Of a stretch of 64,000 nt of DNA, positions 8,782 to 18,802 are shown piece by piece. The notes under the pieces were generated by a model. It was not told the origin of the DNA. It was given only the letters and a program-made list of their open reading frames with translations, and searched no databases. The translations under genes and the position numbers were made by a program. The stretch's first letter is position 1, and the number at the start of each line of letters is the position of its first letter. The DNA comes from Geobacter sp. (lineage in GTDB: Bacteria > Desulfobacterota > Desulfuromonadia > Geobacterales > Pseudopelobacteraceae), in the NCBI GenBank assembly GCA_003574895.1, contig PJFB01000002.1:62001-126000 (forward strand), given 5' to 3'.

Positions 8782-9915
8782 TCAGCTGCCTGGATTCCTG
8801 TCGGGCGTGATCTGGATGAATCTGCCGTCTTTAATGGTCATGAGAAAGGGTTTGCGGACAGTGTCGCCATAACGGTCAATGGCAAACTCCGCCTGTACTC
8901 CCCTGAAGCTGCCTTTGGCAAGGATCGTCTCCTTCAGCTTGGCAAGGTCGTCATTGACCGCCACTGCCTCGGAAATAACCAAGATGCATTCGTAGGCATT
9001 AAGTGCCGCGAAACTTGGCGTGACCCCGAACCTTTTGCGGTATGATTCCTTGAAGGCCGTGTAAGCGGTGCCGGTATCGTTCTGGTTAAAGGTCTGAAAA
9101 AAACGAATCCCCTCCACGGCGCTCCCACCGTTGGAGATCAGGTCTTCACTGGCAGACCATCCTGTGGTAAAGAGGGGAACCATTTTATCTTGCTTGCGAA
9201 TTTGCTGGGCCAGCAATGCGGTATCCAGCGCCGAGGCAAGGATCAGTATCCCTTCCGGCTTTTGCTGCAACAGCTTTGACGCAAGCTCAAAAAAATGGGG
9301 TTCTCCGGGGTGGTTGAATGTTGTTACGTTTACAACTTTACCTCCCCTATTTTCAAAGTCGGTGCGGAAACCGGTGAGGTAGCTTTCAGTGTTGGATCGA
9401 TTGGAAAGGTCGCAGATCGCGGCCACTCTCCGGATGGGGGTGCCGGTGGCAATCAGTTCGGAAAGCTTCCTGGCAACCCCCTGATTCGCTGGGTTGATTC
9501 TGAGAAAATAATCGTCGATGCCATTGAAATCGGTGCTGCTTACGGTCGGGCTCAGCATGACGATCCGTGCCTTATTTACGATGGGCAGTGCCGTCTCGGC
9601 CGCCGAACTGGTCATATGTCCGATAATGGCGGCCACACCTGACCTGATCAATTCGTTATCGACTGCCTTGACCGTCACCGGATCGTTCCGGTCATCCCGC
9701 ACCACAAGTTCCAGCATTCTCCCTTTGATACCACCGGAGGAGTTGATTTTTTCGATTGCCAGGAGGGCGCCATTTCTCCCGGCAACGCCCAGATCCGCCC
9801 AATGACCGCTGAGAGGGCCGACAAAGCCCAACTTGAGCGAATCTTCGGCCCGCTGACACGACAACACGCTCAAAAACAAGGCCAGCCCCAGCAAAGCAGG
9901 AATTACACTCTTCAT
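8782..9915 (-). CDS. Periplasmic substrate-binding lipoprotein, Leu/Ile/Val-binding type
   Basis: This protein of about 377 residues starts at ATG 9915, with AGGTG upstream, and has a lipoprotein signal MKSVIPALLGLALFLSVLSC with the lipobox Cys near residue 20. The mature part is a type I periplasmic binding fold (Peripla_BP_6): LGFVGPLSGHWADLG at the start, ELVVRDDRNDP and GHMTSSAAETALPIVNKA in the first lobe. Such proteins bind branched-chain amino acids, amides or other small ligands. No ABC permease or ATPase lies nearby. The gene stops two bases before the hybrid kinase starts, which suggests it presents a ligand to that kinase rather than feeding a transporter. The ligand is unknown. 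Confidence 0.9.
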   Translation of the reverse strand: MKSVIPALLGLALFLSVLSCQRAEDSLKLGFVGPLSGHWADLGVAGRNGALLAIEKINSSGGIKGRMLELVVRDDRNDPVTVKAVDNELIRSGVAAIIGHMTSSAAETALPIVNKARIVMLSPTVSSTDFNGIDDYFLRINPANQGVARKLSELIATGTPIRRVAAICDLSNRSNTESYLTGFRTDFENRGGKVVNVTTFNHPGEPHFFELASKLLQQKPEGILILASALDTALLAQQIRKQDKMVPLFTTGWSASEDLISNGGSAVEGIRFFQTFNQNDTGTAYTAFKESYRKRFGVTPSFAALNAYECILVISEAVAVNDDLAKLKETILAKGSFRGVQAEFAIDRYGDTVRKPFLMTIKDGRFIQITPDRNPGS

Positions 9916-10100
9916 TGTTTGCACCTGCATCTCGGCATGGGATTCTACATCAATTTTGCGGACTATATCAGCAATCCCGGGGATTTCCAATGCTTATTAG
10001 AGAAACCCTTCGCTGTTGCCGAACGTTGCCGGAAATGCTATAAAGCTAGCCGGAAAAGCTCTAAACAAGACATTCCAAGACACAAAAGGGTGGGCTGTTA

Positions 10101-10754
10101 GTGAAAACTTCATTTCCAAGGCGTTTCTGGGTTACATTTTCTATCCATGTGGTGGGATTCTACGCATCCACACTCAATCGGTTCGTAATCAAGGGGCGGG
10201 AGAACATCCCTTCCTGTGGCGGTGTCCTGGTTGCGTCCAATCATATCTCGGCTTACGAAACCATATTTCTTCCTTGGGCAATCCTGGGGCAACACCCATT
10301 CCAGATGGTATGGGCGCCAGCAAAGGAGGAATTATTCAAAAAGCCTTTTCAACGCCTGCTGTATTCGTCGTGGGGCGCATTTCCAGTCAGGCGGGGAAGA
10401 GATGTCAAGGCCAACAGAATCATCAATGAGCTGCTCCAGGACCAAAAGGTGATGCTTTTCCCCGAGGGAACGAGACATCGGGACGGTCGTCTTGGTAAAG
10501 GAAACCGCGGGGTCGGCAAAATCATCTATGACACCCGCCCAACGGTAATACCTACCGCACTGGTAGGATTCAACCACTGGAAGTTTCCGGGCTTCAAACA
10601 GGCGGCAGCGGTAGTTTTTGGACAACCGCTCGATTTCAGTGACCTTTTCGCATTGGCGGACTGCAAAGAGACCCACCAATTGATCGTAGACCGGGTGATG
10701 AATGCAATCGCCGGCCTACTCAAGGAAGAAGGGGCCTATGTCGGGGAAGCATGA
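10101..10754 (+). CDS. plsC: 1-acyl-sn-glycerol-3-phosphate acyltransferase family protein
   Basis: This 217-residue PlsC-family acyltransferase would transfer an acyl chain to lysophosphatidate at the inner face of the membrane. A hydrophobic N-terminal segment (about 8-24) is followed by the catalytic motif NHISAYE, the substrate-binding block FPEGTR (about 122-127), and VIPTALVG. The family consensus of the first motif is NHxSxxD; here the acidic partner is Glu instead of Asp. The start is GTG 10101, with a purine-rich GGGTGG upstream. It overlaps rnhA by 17 bases, so the two are co-transcribed. The 185-base gap to the divergent binding-lipoprotein gene must hold both promoters. Confidence 0.88.
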   Translation: MKTSFPRRFWVTFSIHVVGFYASTLNRFVIKGRENIPSCGGVLVASNHISAYETIFLPWAILGQHPFQMVWAPAKEELFKKPFQRLLYSSWGAFPVRRGRDVKANRIINELLQDQKVMLFPEGTRHRDGRLGKGNRGVGKIIYDTRPTVIPTALVGFNHWKFPGFKQAAAVVFGQPLDFSDLFALADCKETHQLIVDRVMNAIAGLLKEEGAYVGEA

Positions 10755-11226
10755 CTCACAGCCACAACCCCAGGGGGGCGCAGTGGTCGAAATATTTTGT
10801 GATGGGGCCTGTAGCGGCAATCCTGGTCCCGGCGGTTATGGTGCCATCCTGCGGTACAATGGCCAGGAAAAGGAGGTTTGCGGTGGCGCACCCCAAACCA
10901 CCAACAACCGCATGGAGCTAACCGGCGCAATCGCAGCGCTCAAACAGTTGAAACGCAGCTGCCGGGTCGTTGTCACCACAGACTCCCAGTACCTGGTAAA
11001 AGGAATGACCGAATGGCTCGCCGGGTGGCAGCGTAAAAGTTGGCAAAACAGCAAAAAGGAGCCGGTTCTCAACAGAGATCTTTGGGAAGAACTTGCCAAA
11101 CTTGCCGGGCAGCATTCAATTGAATGGCGCTGGGTTCGCGGCCATAACGGCCATGCCGAGAATGAACGCTGCGACTGCCTGGCGCGCAAGGCCATTCTGG
11201 AAATGTTACAGAAAGAAAGTGGCTAG
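10738..11226 (+). CDS. rnhA: Ribonuclease HI
   Basis: This 162-residue RNase HI cleaves the RNA strand of RNA:DNA hybrids. Four carboxylates are recognisable: Asp in [16 protein letters not shown], Glu in NNRMELTGA, Asp in VTTDSQYL, and Asp in NERCDCLA, in the standard order and spacing. The basic protrusion [17 protein letters not shown] and [12 protein letters not shown] are also typical of E. coli-type enzymes. The start ATG 10738 lies inside plsC and is preceded by AAGGGG. The roughly 20-residue leader before VVEIFCDGA is a little longer than in E. coli. Confidence 0.97.
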   Translation: MSGKHDSQPQPQGGAVVEIFCDGACSGNPGPGGYGAILRYNGQEKEVCGGAPQTTNNRMELTGAIAALKQLKRSCRVVVTTDSQYLVKGMTEWLAGWQRKSWQNSKKEPVLNRDLWEELAKLAGQHSIEWRWVRGHNGHAENERCDCLARKAILEMLQKESG

Positions 11227-11239
11227 AGGCCGAAGGAAA

Positions 11240-11734
11240 TCAGTGCAGGTTGGCTGCTGGGACAAAATCGATGAGGGCAAAACCGTACCGGGGATGCAAA
11301 AAGGCGTGCGTGGTCGGATAACGTGAGAAGAGCCACCCTTTGTAAATAACCGACCCGGCATCGCTGATACGAACCTTGGCCCCAGGGTTTTTCAACTGAT
11401 TGGACGATGAAGTTCTTACTGAACCTTCCATTATGAAGGAAGGAAGAAAGGTTTCAACCTCGATGGTCATCGTGGTTTTGGGGAGTGTGATCTTGCCGCC
11501 GATGGGAATTGTGTAGACATGCTCTTTGGGGATCGACTTGTCGATTACCGCGATCTTGACGGCCTTCCATTTGCCCTTTACCGAATCAGGCACGATGATG
11601 GTCGTTTCTTTTTTCAGGCTATGGGACCGTGCTGAATCCACTTTTGGCGGAACAGGCTGTTGCTGTTGCTGACATCCGAACAAACCCAAAACAAGTAAGG
11701 GCAGGATATTCAGCGCTGTTCGTGAATGCGCCAT
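11240..11734 (-). CDS. DUF2155-family lipoprotein
   Basis: This protein of about 164 residues starts at ATG 11734 and has a lipoprotein signal ending LLVLGLFGC, followed by a Gln/Pro-rich linker (QQQQQPVPPK). The body (VPDSVKGKWKAVKIAVID, TYKGWLFSRYPTTHAFLHPRYGFAL) matches my memory of DUF2155, a family often annotated as cellulosome-associated but of unknown function in these bacteria. It is probably an envelope lipoprotein. The gene converges on rnhA with only 13 bases between stops. A TTG three codons upstream is an alternative start. It is separated from tRNA-Ser by about 30 bases. Confidence 0.82.
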   Translation of the reverse strand: MAHSRTALNILPLLVLGLFGCQQQQQPVPPKVDSARSHSLKKETTIIVPDSVKGKWKAVKIAVIDKSIPKEHVYTIPIGGKITLPKTTMTIEVETFLPSFIMEGSVRTSSSNQLKNPGAKVRISDAGSVIYKGWLFSRYPTTHAFLHPRYGFALIDFVPAANLH

Positions 11735-11767
11735 CTTTGCCAAGCCGGATACCCACAGAATCAGAAG

Positions 11768-11860
11768 TGGCGGAGAGAGAGGGATTCGAACCCTCGATAC
11801 CGGTTTCCCAGTATACTCGCTTAGCAGGCGAGCGCCTTCGACCTACTCGGCCATCTCTCC
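11768..11860 (-). tRNA. tRNA-Ser (GCU anticodon)
   Basis: The reverse strand folds into a 93-base class II tRNA. The acceptor arm GGAGAGA pairs with TCTCTCC, the T arm contains GGTTCGAATCC, the anticodon loop CTGCTAA carries GCT, the variable arm is long as in serine tRNAs, and CCA is encoded at 11768-11770. It decodes AGC/AGU. Confidence 0.97.
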
Positions 11861-11963
11861 AGAATCAATCCCTCCTGAGCTAAACAGGAATATGTTCAAT
11901 AGCATGCGATCTACAAAAAATCAAGTCAAATGCTTGGATCGCGCTTGCCTCAGCCGGTGTTAT

Positions 11964-12296
11964 TTACTCGTCAGTCTTTCCCCAACGATCCGTCAATTTC
12001 TTGCGATGGAGGCTGTTTTCGCACTCAACCTCGCTGATGATGCGTTCCGCTTCCTCGGGCGTAAGCCCCACACTTGGTCGCACTCCCATAAAATGGGAAT
12101 ACTGCTCGGTCGGTTGATCCAGCGGATGCGGGACCGGTGGACCAGGCTTGAACTTGTCATTCAAAAACAGGGCCGCTTCATACTGACCGTTTTGCATGAC
12201 CAGAAACACCTCTGCAAAGAACCCGCTTTGCAATCTCTTGACAATAATGGATTGCTTAACCTTCATCCCGTACGGGACATCAATGAGATCAGCCAC
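11964..12296 (-). CDS. Conserved hypothetical protein downstream of mglBA
   Basis: This is a 110-residue soluble protein of unknown function. The GTG at 12296 has GGAGG six bases upstream and is the best start; ATG ten codons later is an alternative. The sequence begins ADLIDVPYGMKVKQSIIVKR, has a central FLVMQNGQYEAALFLNDKFKPGPPVPHPL, and ends in a charged helix. No known domain is recognised. It follows mglA leftward with about 85 bases between, so it may belong to the mglBA transcript. Codon use matches its neighbours, so it looks real. A link to MglA is only positional. Confidence 0.72.
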   Translation of the reverse strand: MADLIDVPYGMKVKQSIIVKRLQSGFFAEVFLVMQNGQYEAALFLNDKFKPGPPVPHPLDQPTEQYSHFMGVRPSVGLTPEEAERIISEVECENSLHRKKLTDRWGKTDE

Positions 12297-12381
12297 GCCC
12301 AACCTCCGCAAGCTGCGTCGCAAAAAATGCCCATAACAACTTCGGCCATGGGCATATCACACCATCAATATGAGCTACCAG

Positions 12382-12969
12382 CTACTTGCCTTTTTTCAGG
12401 TCTATCAAAATCAGCTTGGCTACAGATTTCAGGGTTTCGAAAACCCCTTCGCCAACAGTAGCGCAGGCTTCAAAGTCGGGAACCTTGGTAGGGTTCAATT
12501 CGGTACGCAGATCTTCTATTGTCATTATGTTGGGCAGGTCGCGTTTGTTGTATTGCACGACATAAGGAAGCTTGTCCAGGTCGTAACCCTGCTCTTTGAG
12601 ATTTATACGCAGGTTGTCCAGGGACTCGATATTTGCGTCCATACGCTCTTCCTGGGAGTCGGCCACAAAGACGACACCATCCACACCTTTAAGGATCAGC
12701 TTGCGGGACGCATCATAAAACACCTGGCCAGGTACGGTGTAGAGGTGGAAGCGGGTTTTGAAGCCGCGTATCTCTCCCAGGGCCAGGGGCAGAAAGTCAA
12801 AGAAAAGGGTCCGCTCGGTCTCGGTCGCCAGGCTGATCATCTTGCCTTTGGCATCCGGTGCCGTCTTTTGATATACATACTGAAGATTGGTAGTCTTGCC
12901 GCACAGGCCCGGACCATAATAAACGATCTTGCAGTTTATTTCACGAGAGGCATAGTTGATGAAGGACAT
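12382..12969 (-). CDS. mglA: MglA-type small Ras-like GTPase
   Basis: This 195-residue protein matches the length of bacterial MglA. The P-loop is [10 protein letters not shown] (about residues 19-28), followed by the MglA-specific [26 protein letters not shown], the switch segment [16 protein letters not shown] (PGQ in place of the Ras DxxG), and NKRD for guanine recognition. In Myxococcus MglA sets cell polarity and motility reversals. It starts at ATG 12969, about 20 bases downstream of mglB, its expected GTPase-activating partner. Whether it governs polarity of pili in this organism is inference. Confidence 0.97.
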   Translation of the reverse strand: MSFINYASREINCKIVYYGPGLCGKTTNLQYVYQKTAPDAKGKMISLATETERTLFFDFLPLALGEIRGFKTRFHLYTVPGQVFYDASRKLILKGVDGVVFVADSQEERMDANIESLDNLRINLKEQGYDLDKLPYVVQYNKRDLPNIMTIEDLRTELNPTKVPDFEACATVGEGVFETLKSVAKLILIDLKKGK

Positions 12970-12989
12970 CTTGGGATTTCCTCGGATTA

Positions 12990-13481
12990 TCAGCTAAATA
13001 GATTGTCAATATCATCGTCGGTGATCTCGGCAAAGGGAAAGTCGGATACTCCACGCCTTTCCTTGTCCTCGGCTTTTCTCATCAGCTTGTCGAATATTGA
13101 AGAAAGCTCTTCGGACGACTTCTTGACCCTCAGACGAACCAGCCCCAACGAAGAACGGCTATCGAACAGGACAACCAGAATAACTCTGCCTCCAACTATG
13201 GAAATATGGAGGTTGTCTTTCTCGCCTTCATGGAACAGGATTGAGAATTCCTTTTCACCGATCAGTTTGGCCAGGCCGCCGGTGGCAGCGATATTGCCTG
13301 CGGTGAGCGAGGCCAGAGAAGTGGTATCGAAACGCTCCGTATCGCCGACGCCGGATATGAGCTGACCGTTTTTATCGACCAGGAAAATAACCTTGGCATT
13401 GGCTTCCTTCAGGAGCCGCTCGATAACTTCGTTGATCTCCTTGAATTCTTCGTCGTACATGACCATCTGCTGGGTGGACAT
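12990..13481 (-). CDS. mglB: MglB-type Roadblock/LC7 protein, GAP of MglA
   Basis: This protein of about 163 residues has a Roadblock/LC7 fold: [57 protein letters not shown], and [17 protein letters not shown]. MglB homodimers stimulate MglA GTPase activity. ATG 13481 has AAGGAGAG just upstream; a longer reading frame exists but has no better start. An acidic C-terminal tail ([11 protein letters not shown]) extends past the core. It is first in a leftward mglB-mglA unit, and its promoter should lie between 13482 and the divergent ahbD start. Confidence 0.95.
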   Translation of the reverse strand: MSTQQMVMYDEEFKEINEVIERLLKEANAKVIFLVDKNGQLISGVGDTERFDTTSLASLTAGNIAATGGLAKLIGEKEFSILFHEGEKDNLHISIVGGRVILVVLFDSRSSLGLVRLRVKKSSEELSSIFDKLMRKAEDKERRGVSDFPFAEITDDDIDNLFS

Positions 13482-13698
13482 GCTCTCTCCTTGCCCTAAC
13501 GACAGTAAAAACCGGATAAACAAAGGTGCTATTCGGTCGGATTGTATAACAGAATTGCCGCGTTGTTTCAAGTTTATTAAGCGCGGATGCCGTGACGTTC
13601 GTACAGGAAATATCCTTGAGTTTATAGAGCCTTTCAGGTAGGATTTTAATTAGGGCACCGACTTAGCAGCGCCCGAACTTGATTGTGACGGGAGTATT

Positions 13699-14787
13699 AT
13701 GGAAACAGAATTTATCCCCAAATGGATTGCTTGGGAAACCACCCAGAAATGCAATCTGCGCTGTGTGCACTGTCGCTGCTCTTCAGAAATGACCTCGTCC
13801 GAAGGAGATTTCACCACTGACGAGGGGAAAAAACTGCTCAAGGAAATTTCTGAGTTCTCAAAACCGGTCATCGTGCTTTCCGGAGGAGAGCCACTTATGC
13901 GGCCGGACATCTTCGAACTGGCCGAATACGGCACCTCGCTGGGCCTGCGCATGTGCATGGCCACCAATGGCGCCTTGGTCACCGACGAAATCTGCATGAA
14001 AATGAAGAAAGCCGATATCAAGATGGTATCGCTCTCGCTGGATGGTTCGTCGGCAGAGGTGCACGACAACTTCCGCCAGTGTCCGGGGTCCTTCGATGGA
14101 GTTGTCCGCGCCGCGGAGATATTCCGGCGCCAGGGCCAAAAGTTCCTGATCAACTCGTCCTTCACCAAGCGCAACCAGAGCGACATTGCCAACACCTTCA
14201 AGCTGGCCAAATCGCTGGGCGCAACGGCCTGGTACATGTTCATGATCGTACCCACCGGCCGCGGCGAGGAGATCATGAATGAGCTCATCTCCAAGGAGGA
14301 TTACGAGGAAATCCTGGACTGGCACTACCAGCAAGAGAAAATGGAGGACGAAATTCTCATGCGTCCCACCTGCGCCCCCCACTACTACCGCATCGTGCCC
14401 CAGAAGGCCAAGGCCGAGGGTGCCAAATTCGAGCGCCGCTCCCTCACCTTCTCCACCGGCGGCGGCAAAGGGTGCATAGCGGCCCAGACCATCTGCCTGA
14501 TCGACTGTTTCGGCAACGTCAAGCCCTGCTCCTACTTCCACCGTACCGCCGGCAACGTCAAAGAAACCCCGTTCCGCGAGATTTGGGAAAACTCGGAGAT
14601 CTTCCGTAACCTGCGGGACTTCAAGGCCTACAAAGGCAAATGCGGCCAGTGCGAATACCTCAACGTCTGCGGAGGCTGCCGCGCCAGGGCCGATGCGGTC
14701 CACGGCGACTACATGGAAGAGGAACCTTTCTGCAACTACGTACCGATCCGTATCCAGCGCCAGGAGAATGCAGGGAAGGACAAATAA
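13699..14787 (+). CDS. ahbD: Radical SAM/SPASM enzyme, AhbD-type heme b synthase
   Basis: This 362-residue radical SAM protein has the cluster motif [11 protein letters not shown] near residues 16-26, GGEP (about 59-62) for SAM binding, and a C-terminal SPASM-like region with [36 protein letters not shown] and a final Cys in FCNY, which would hold a second [4Fe-4S] cluster. The overall pattern fits AhbD, which decarboxylates Fe-coproporphyrin III to heme b in the siroheme-dependent pathway of sulfate reducers, Geobacter and archaea. AhbC and NirJ are close relatives and cannot be wholly excluded. No other heme gene is adjacent. It is monocistronic, divergent from mglB and followed by tRNA-Phe. 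Confidence 0.85.
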   Translation: METEFIPKWIAWETTQKCNLRCVHCRCSSEMTSSEGDFTTDEGKKLLKEISEFSKPVIVLSGGEPLMRPDIFELAEYGTSLGLRMCMATNGALVTDEICMKMKKADIKMVSLSLDGSSAEVHDNFRQCPGSFDGVVRAAEIFRRQGQKFLINSSFTKRNQSDIANTFKLAKSLGATAWYMFMIVPTGRGEEIMNELISKEDYEEILDWHYQQEKMEDEILMRPTCAPHYYRIVPQKAKAEGAKFERRSLTFSTGGGKGCIAAQTICLIDCFGNVKPCSYFHRTAGNVKETPFREIWENSEIFRNLRDFKAYKGKCGQCEYLNVCGGCRARADAVHGDYMEEEPFCNYVPIRIQRQENAGKDK

Positions 14788-14835
14788 TCTATTGACATAG
14801 ACATGCTGCCTGGGCTATATAATCAATTCGTTTTT

Positions 14836-14911
<76 letters not shown>

Positions 14912-14923
14912 CTAAAATCCAAA

Positions 14924-14954
14924 AGGCCAAGCATTTAATTGCTTGGCCTTTTTT
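14924..14954 (+). terminator. Intrinsic terminator of tRNA-Phe
   Basis: AGGCCAAGCA and its complement GCTTGGCCT form a stem with a short A/T loop, followed by six T residues. It ends the tRNA-Phe transcript. Confidence 0.9.
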
Positions 14955-14963
14955 ACATTAATT

Positions 14964-15189
14964 CTACTTGCACACCGAATCTCCGAGCTGCACACGCTTG
15001 CGTCCAGGCAAACGCTCGCTTCATACATGCCGGTGATCGGTTCGTCCGCTAAAATAGCGACAAACCCGGGGCAGCGGTTGTATGTAGCTCGCTATTTTCG
15101 GCCAATCGGGCAATGCTCTTTGCCAAGGCTTCGATCACAAGTCTCAAGCCGCTAGCCTTAGTTTCCGGCACAACATCCTCCTTCACCAT
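14964..15189 (-). pseudogene. Remnant of an AraC-family regulator (N-terminal domain only)
   Basis: Reading leftward from ATG 15189 (AGGAAG upstream), the frame gives LRLVIEALAKSIARLAENS, then LHTTAAPGLSLF, then a stop. Shifting frame restores ADEPITGMYEASVCL, and a second shift restores AKRVQLGDSVCK before another stop. Together these match the start of the AraC N-terminal domain family (PF06719 type, as in YqhC-like regulators: PGLSLFR, MYEPSLCLVAQGAKRV.LGD). At least two frameshifts are present, and the rest of the sensor domain and the whole DNA-binding domain are missing up to the tRNA-Phe terminator. Such regulators typically sit divergent to aldo/keto reductase or alcohol dehydrogenase genes, as here. 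Confidence 0.8.
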
Positions 15190-16467
<1,278 letters not shown>

Positions 16468-16498
16468 CAAACAACATCCAAAACAGGAGGATAAATAT

Positions 16499-17557
16499 AT
16501 GTACAACGCCAAAGCCTATTCCGCAGCCAGTGCAACATCGCCGCTGGCCTCCACCACGATCCCGCGACGCGATACGACCGAACACGACGTGCAGATCGAA
16601 ATCCTTTTCTGCGGCATTTGTCACTCCGATCTCCACACGGTCCGCAACGAGTGGAGCAGCATCATGCCCACGACCTACCCTTGTGTGCCGGGGCATGAGA
16701 TTGTCGGACGGGTTACCTCGGTCGGCTCGGCAGTCACCGGGTTCAAGCCCGGCGACTTGGCAGGGGTCGGCTGCCTGGTGGATTCGGACCACACCTGCCC
16801 CAGCTGCCAGGCAAACGTAGAGCAGTTCTGCCACAACGCGACCTTTACCTACAATTCTCCTGACAAGCACTTGGGTGGCGTTACCTACGGGGGCTACTCC
16901 GAAAGCGTCGTCGTCGATGAACGCTTCGTTCTGCGTGTCCCCGCCAACCTTGATCTGGCCGGAGTGGCGCCGCTGCTCTGCGCCGGGATCACCACCTACT
17001 CGCCCATGCGCCGCTGGGGCAATATCAAGGGAAAGAAGGTGGGCGTAGTCGGACTGGGCGGACTGGGGCACATGGGGGTCAAATTTGCCCGCGCCTTCGA
17101 AGCCCATGTCGTGGTATTCACCACCTCGCCGGGAAAGAAAGAGGATGCGCTCCGTTTGGGAGCCCATAAGGTTATCATTTCCAGCAACGCTGAAGAAATG
17201 CAAAAACACGCCGGTACGTTCAACTTCATCCTGGACACCATTGCCGCCGAACACGACATCAACGCCTACATCAACATGCTTGGCCGTGACGGCAACATAA
17301 CCCTGCTCGGCGCGCCGGAGAAACCCCTTGCCGTCTCTGCCTTCGCTCTATTGTTCGGTCGCCGCAGTCTCTCAGGTTCGCTCATCGGCGGACTCAAAGA
17401 GACCCAGGAGATGCTCGACTTCTGCGGTAAAAACAACATTACCTCTGATGTGGAAGTCATCCCCATTCAGAAGGTCAACGAAGCCTACGAGAGACTGGTC
17501 AAGTCCGATGTTAAGTATCGCTTCTCCATCGACATGGCTACCCTCAAGACCGAGTAA
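16499..17557 (+). CDS. NAD(P)-dependent zinc alcohol dehydrogenase (YahK/CAD type)
   Basis: This 352-residue medium-chain dehydrogenase has catalytic zinc ligands in FCGICHSDLH (Cys and the downstream His of PGHE) and the Rossmann motif GLGGLGHMG (about 180-188). It belongs to the cinnamyl alcohol dehydrogenase/YahK aldehyde reductase group, which reduces aldehydes with NADPH. The structural zinc site reads VDSDHTCPSCQANVEQFC: the usual first Cys is replaced by Asp while three Cys remain; I recall the same substitution in some relatives. It lies 31 bases after the aldo/keto reductase with AGGAGG before its ATG, so the two are co-transcribed. A 16-bp inverted repeat follows the stop. Confidence 0.95.
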   Translation: MYNAKAYSAASATSPLASTTIPRRDTTEHDVQIEILFCGICHSDLHTVRNEWSSIMPTTYPCVPGHEIVGRVTSVGSAVTGFKPGDLAGVGCLVDSDHTCPSCQANVEQFCHNATFTYNSPDKHLGGVTYGGYSESVVVDERFVLRVPANLDLAGVAPLLCAGITTYSPMRRWGNIKGKKVGVVGLGGLGHMGVKFARAFEAHVVVFTTSPGKKEDALRLGAHKVIISSNAEEMQKHAGTFNFILDTIAAEHDINAYINMLGRDGNITLLGAPEKPLAVSAFALLFGRRSLSGSLIGGLKETQEMLDFCGKNNITSDVEVIPIQKVNEAYERLVKSDVKYRFSIDMATLKTE

Positions 17558-17566
17558 GCCAAAGCA

Positions 17567-17610
17567 TAATTGCCGGTCGCTGCAAGCGAATATTCAGCGA
17601 CCGGCAATTA
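17567..17610. repeat. 16-bp perfect inverted repeat after the dehydrogenase
   Basis: TAATTGCCGGTCGCTG at 17567-17582 is exactly repeated in reverse complement at 17595-17610, with a 12-base loop. There is no T run on either side, so it may be a factor-assisted terminator or mRNA 3' stabiliser for the reductase pair. Confidence 0.75.
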
Positions 17611-17788
17611 TCCAAGAAGGATGCCGCAAAACGCTTGATGGAGCTACGCAGCTTTCTGAAAGAAAGTGACATCACCCTTTGTCCCTTTATGTTGAACAGT
17701 CACTTCATGCATCCCGCCACGGAACAACCGGATTTTTTTGTAGCGTATACACAAAATCTCTGCTATAAAAATCACCTTCCTGCCACGA

Positions 17789-17928
17789 CGGCGACCCATT
17801 AGGGAGCCGATCACTTTCCAGGCAGGAGACACGTCACCACATACCGCACGGATTCGGCAGCGAACCGGGACGGCAGGGGATATAGCCCCAGCAGGGAGAG
17901 TACGATAAATGCACATCCCTGACCGTTC
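17789..17928 (+). promoter_or_regulatory. Structured panB leader, candidate Pan RNA motif
   Basis: Several helices can be drawn before panB. One pairs CGGC (17789-17792) with GCCG (17806-17809) and CCC with GGG, leaving unpaired A bases on each side. The next pairs CCG...CGG at 17844-17851 with CCG...CGG at 17865-17873, with an inner TTCG/CGAA and a bulged A at 17852. Then come GGGG/CCCC (17876-17889) and CAGGGA/TCCCTG (17892-17921). The Pan motif described in Chloroflexi, Firmicutes and delta-proteobacteria upstream of pantothenate genes is a stem with two bulged A residues, often in tandem. The position and bulges fit, but I could not compare it with the published consensus. A TATAAA box lies near 17764. 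Confidence 0.4.
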
Positions 17929-17952
17929 ACGCGCCCTCCGGCGCGTTTTTTT
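17929..17952 (+). terminator. Intrinsic terminator or attenuator before panB
   Basis: ACGCGCC and GGCGCGT pair around a four-base loop, followed by seven T residues. It ends only 23 bases before the panB start, so it either ends an upstream RNA or attenuates panBCD. Confidence 0.85.
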
Positions 17953-17975
17953 GTTTTAAAGGGGCAAAACACGGA

Positions 17976-18776
17976 ATGCGTAAAAAAATAACCATACCAG
18001 ACATCCTCCAGATGAAAAAAGAAGCCCGCCGCATCACTGTCCTGACCGCCTATGACTACCCATACGCCCGCTTGGTGGATGGCGGCGGAGTGGATATCAT
18101 TCTGGTGGGGGACTCGGTCGGCGTGGTTGTCGCCGGCCATGACACGACCCTGCCGGTCACCATGGACGAGATGCTCTATCATGTCAGGGCGGTAAAGCGG
18201 GCTGCGCCCAAGGCACTGGTGGTGGCTGACATGCCCTTCATGTCATACCAGACGGGTATCGAGGATGCATGCCGCAACTGTGGCCGTATGATCAAGGATG
18301 GTGGCGCCGAGGCGATCAAGATCGAGGGGGGCACAAACATGTCCCACGTGATCCGGGCCATTTCAGCCATAGACATCCCGGTCATGGGCCATATCGGCCT
18401 GACCCCTCAGTCGATCCACCGCATGGGTGGCTACAAGGTGCAGGGCCGCAAGGATCAGGCCGAACGGATCTTCGAGGATGCCATGGCAGTACAGGCTGCC
18501 GGTGCCTTTGCCATAGTGCTGGAAGGGATACCGGCCAAGCTGGCGGCAGACATCAGCGCCGAGCTCTCCATACCTACCATCGGCATCGGCGCGGGCCCGT
18601 CCTGCGACGGCCAGGTACTGGTTATTCACGATATTCTTGGTCTGTGTGAGAAATATTCCCCCAAATTTGTCAAACGCTACGCCGAACTGGCGCCGGTCAT
18701 CTCCGAAGCCGTAAAGTGTTACGTGGCCGAGGTCAGGGCAGGAGAGTTTCCAACCGAAGAGCATTCGTTCAGCTGA
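17976..18776 (+). CDS. panB: 3-methyl-2-oxobutanoate hydroxymethyltransferase
   Basis: This 266-residue PanB converts 2-oxoisovalerate and methylene-tetrahydrofolate to ketopantoate, the first committed step of pantothenate synthesis. Conserved blocks are [30 protein letters not shown] (metal-binding Asp), [25 protein letters not shown] and LEGIPA with the catalytic Glu. Length and start are standard. A structured leader and terminator precede it, and panC follows after 26 bases. The ribosome site is weak (GGGG at 11 bases), which would suit leader-controlled expression. Confidence 0.98.
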   Translation: MRKKITIPDILQMKKEARRITVLTAYDYPYARLVDGGGVDIILVGDSVGVVVAGHDTTLPVTMDEMLYHVRAVKRAAPKALVVADMPFMSYQTGIEDACRNCGRMIKDGGAEAIKIEGGTNMSHVIRAISAIDIPVMGHIGLTPQSIHRMGGYKVQGRKDQAERIFEDAMAVQAAGAFAIVLEGIPAKLAADISAELSIPTIGIGAGPSCDGQVLVIHDILGLCEKYSPKFVKRYAELAPVISEAVKCYVAEVRAGEFPTEEHSFS

Positions 18777-18802
18777 AAATCCCAGAGACAAAGACTACAT
18801 AC

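Noticed and set aside
13858-14703. 281-codon leftward frame opposite ahbD
   Set aside because: The radical SAM gene on the other strand has full motifs; the antisense frame has none.
17644-17916. Leftward open frame in the panB leader region, ending MHEVTVQHKGTKGDVTF
   Set aside because: It has no good ribosome site, no recognised domain, and most of it runs through the structured leader.
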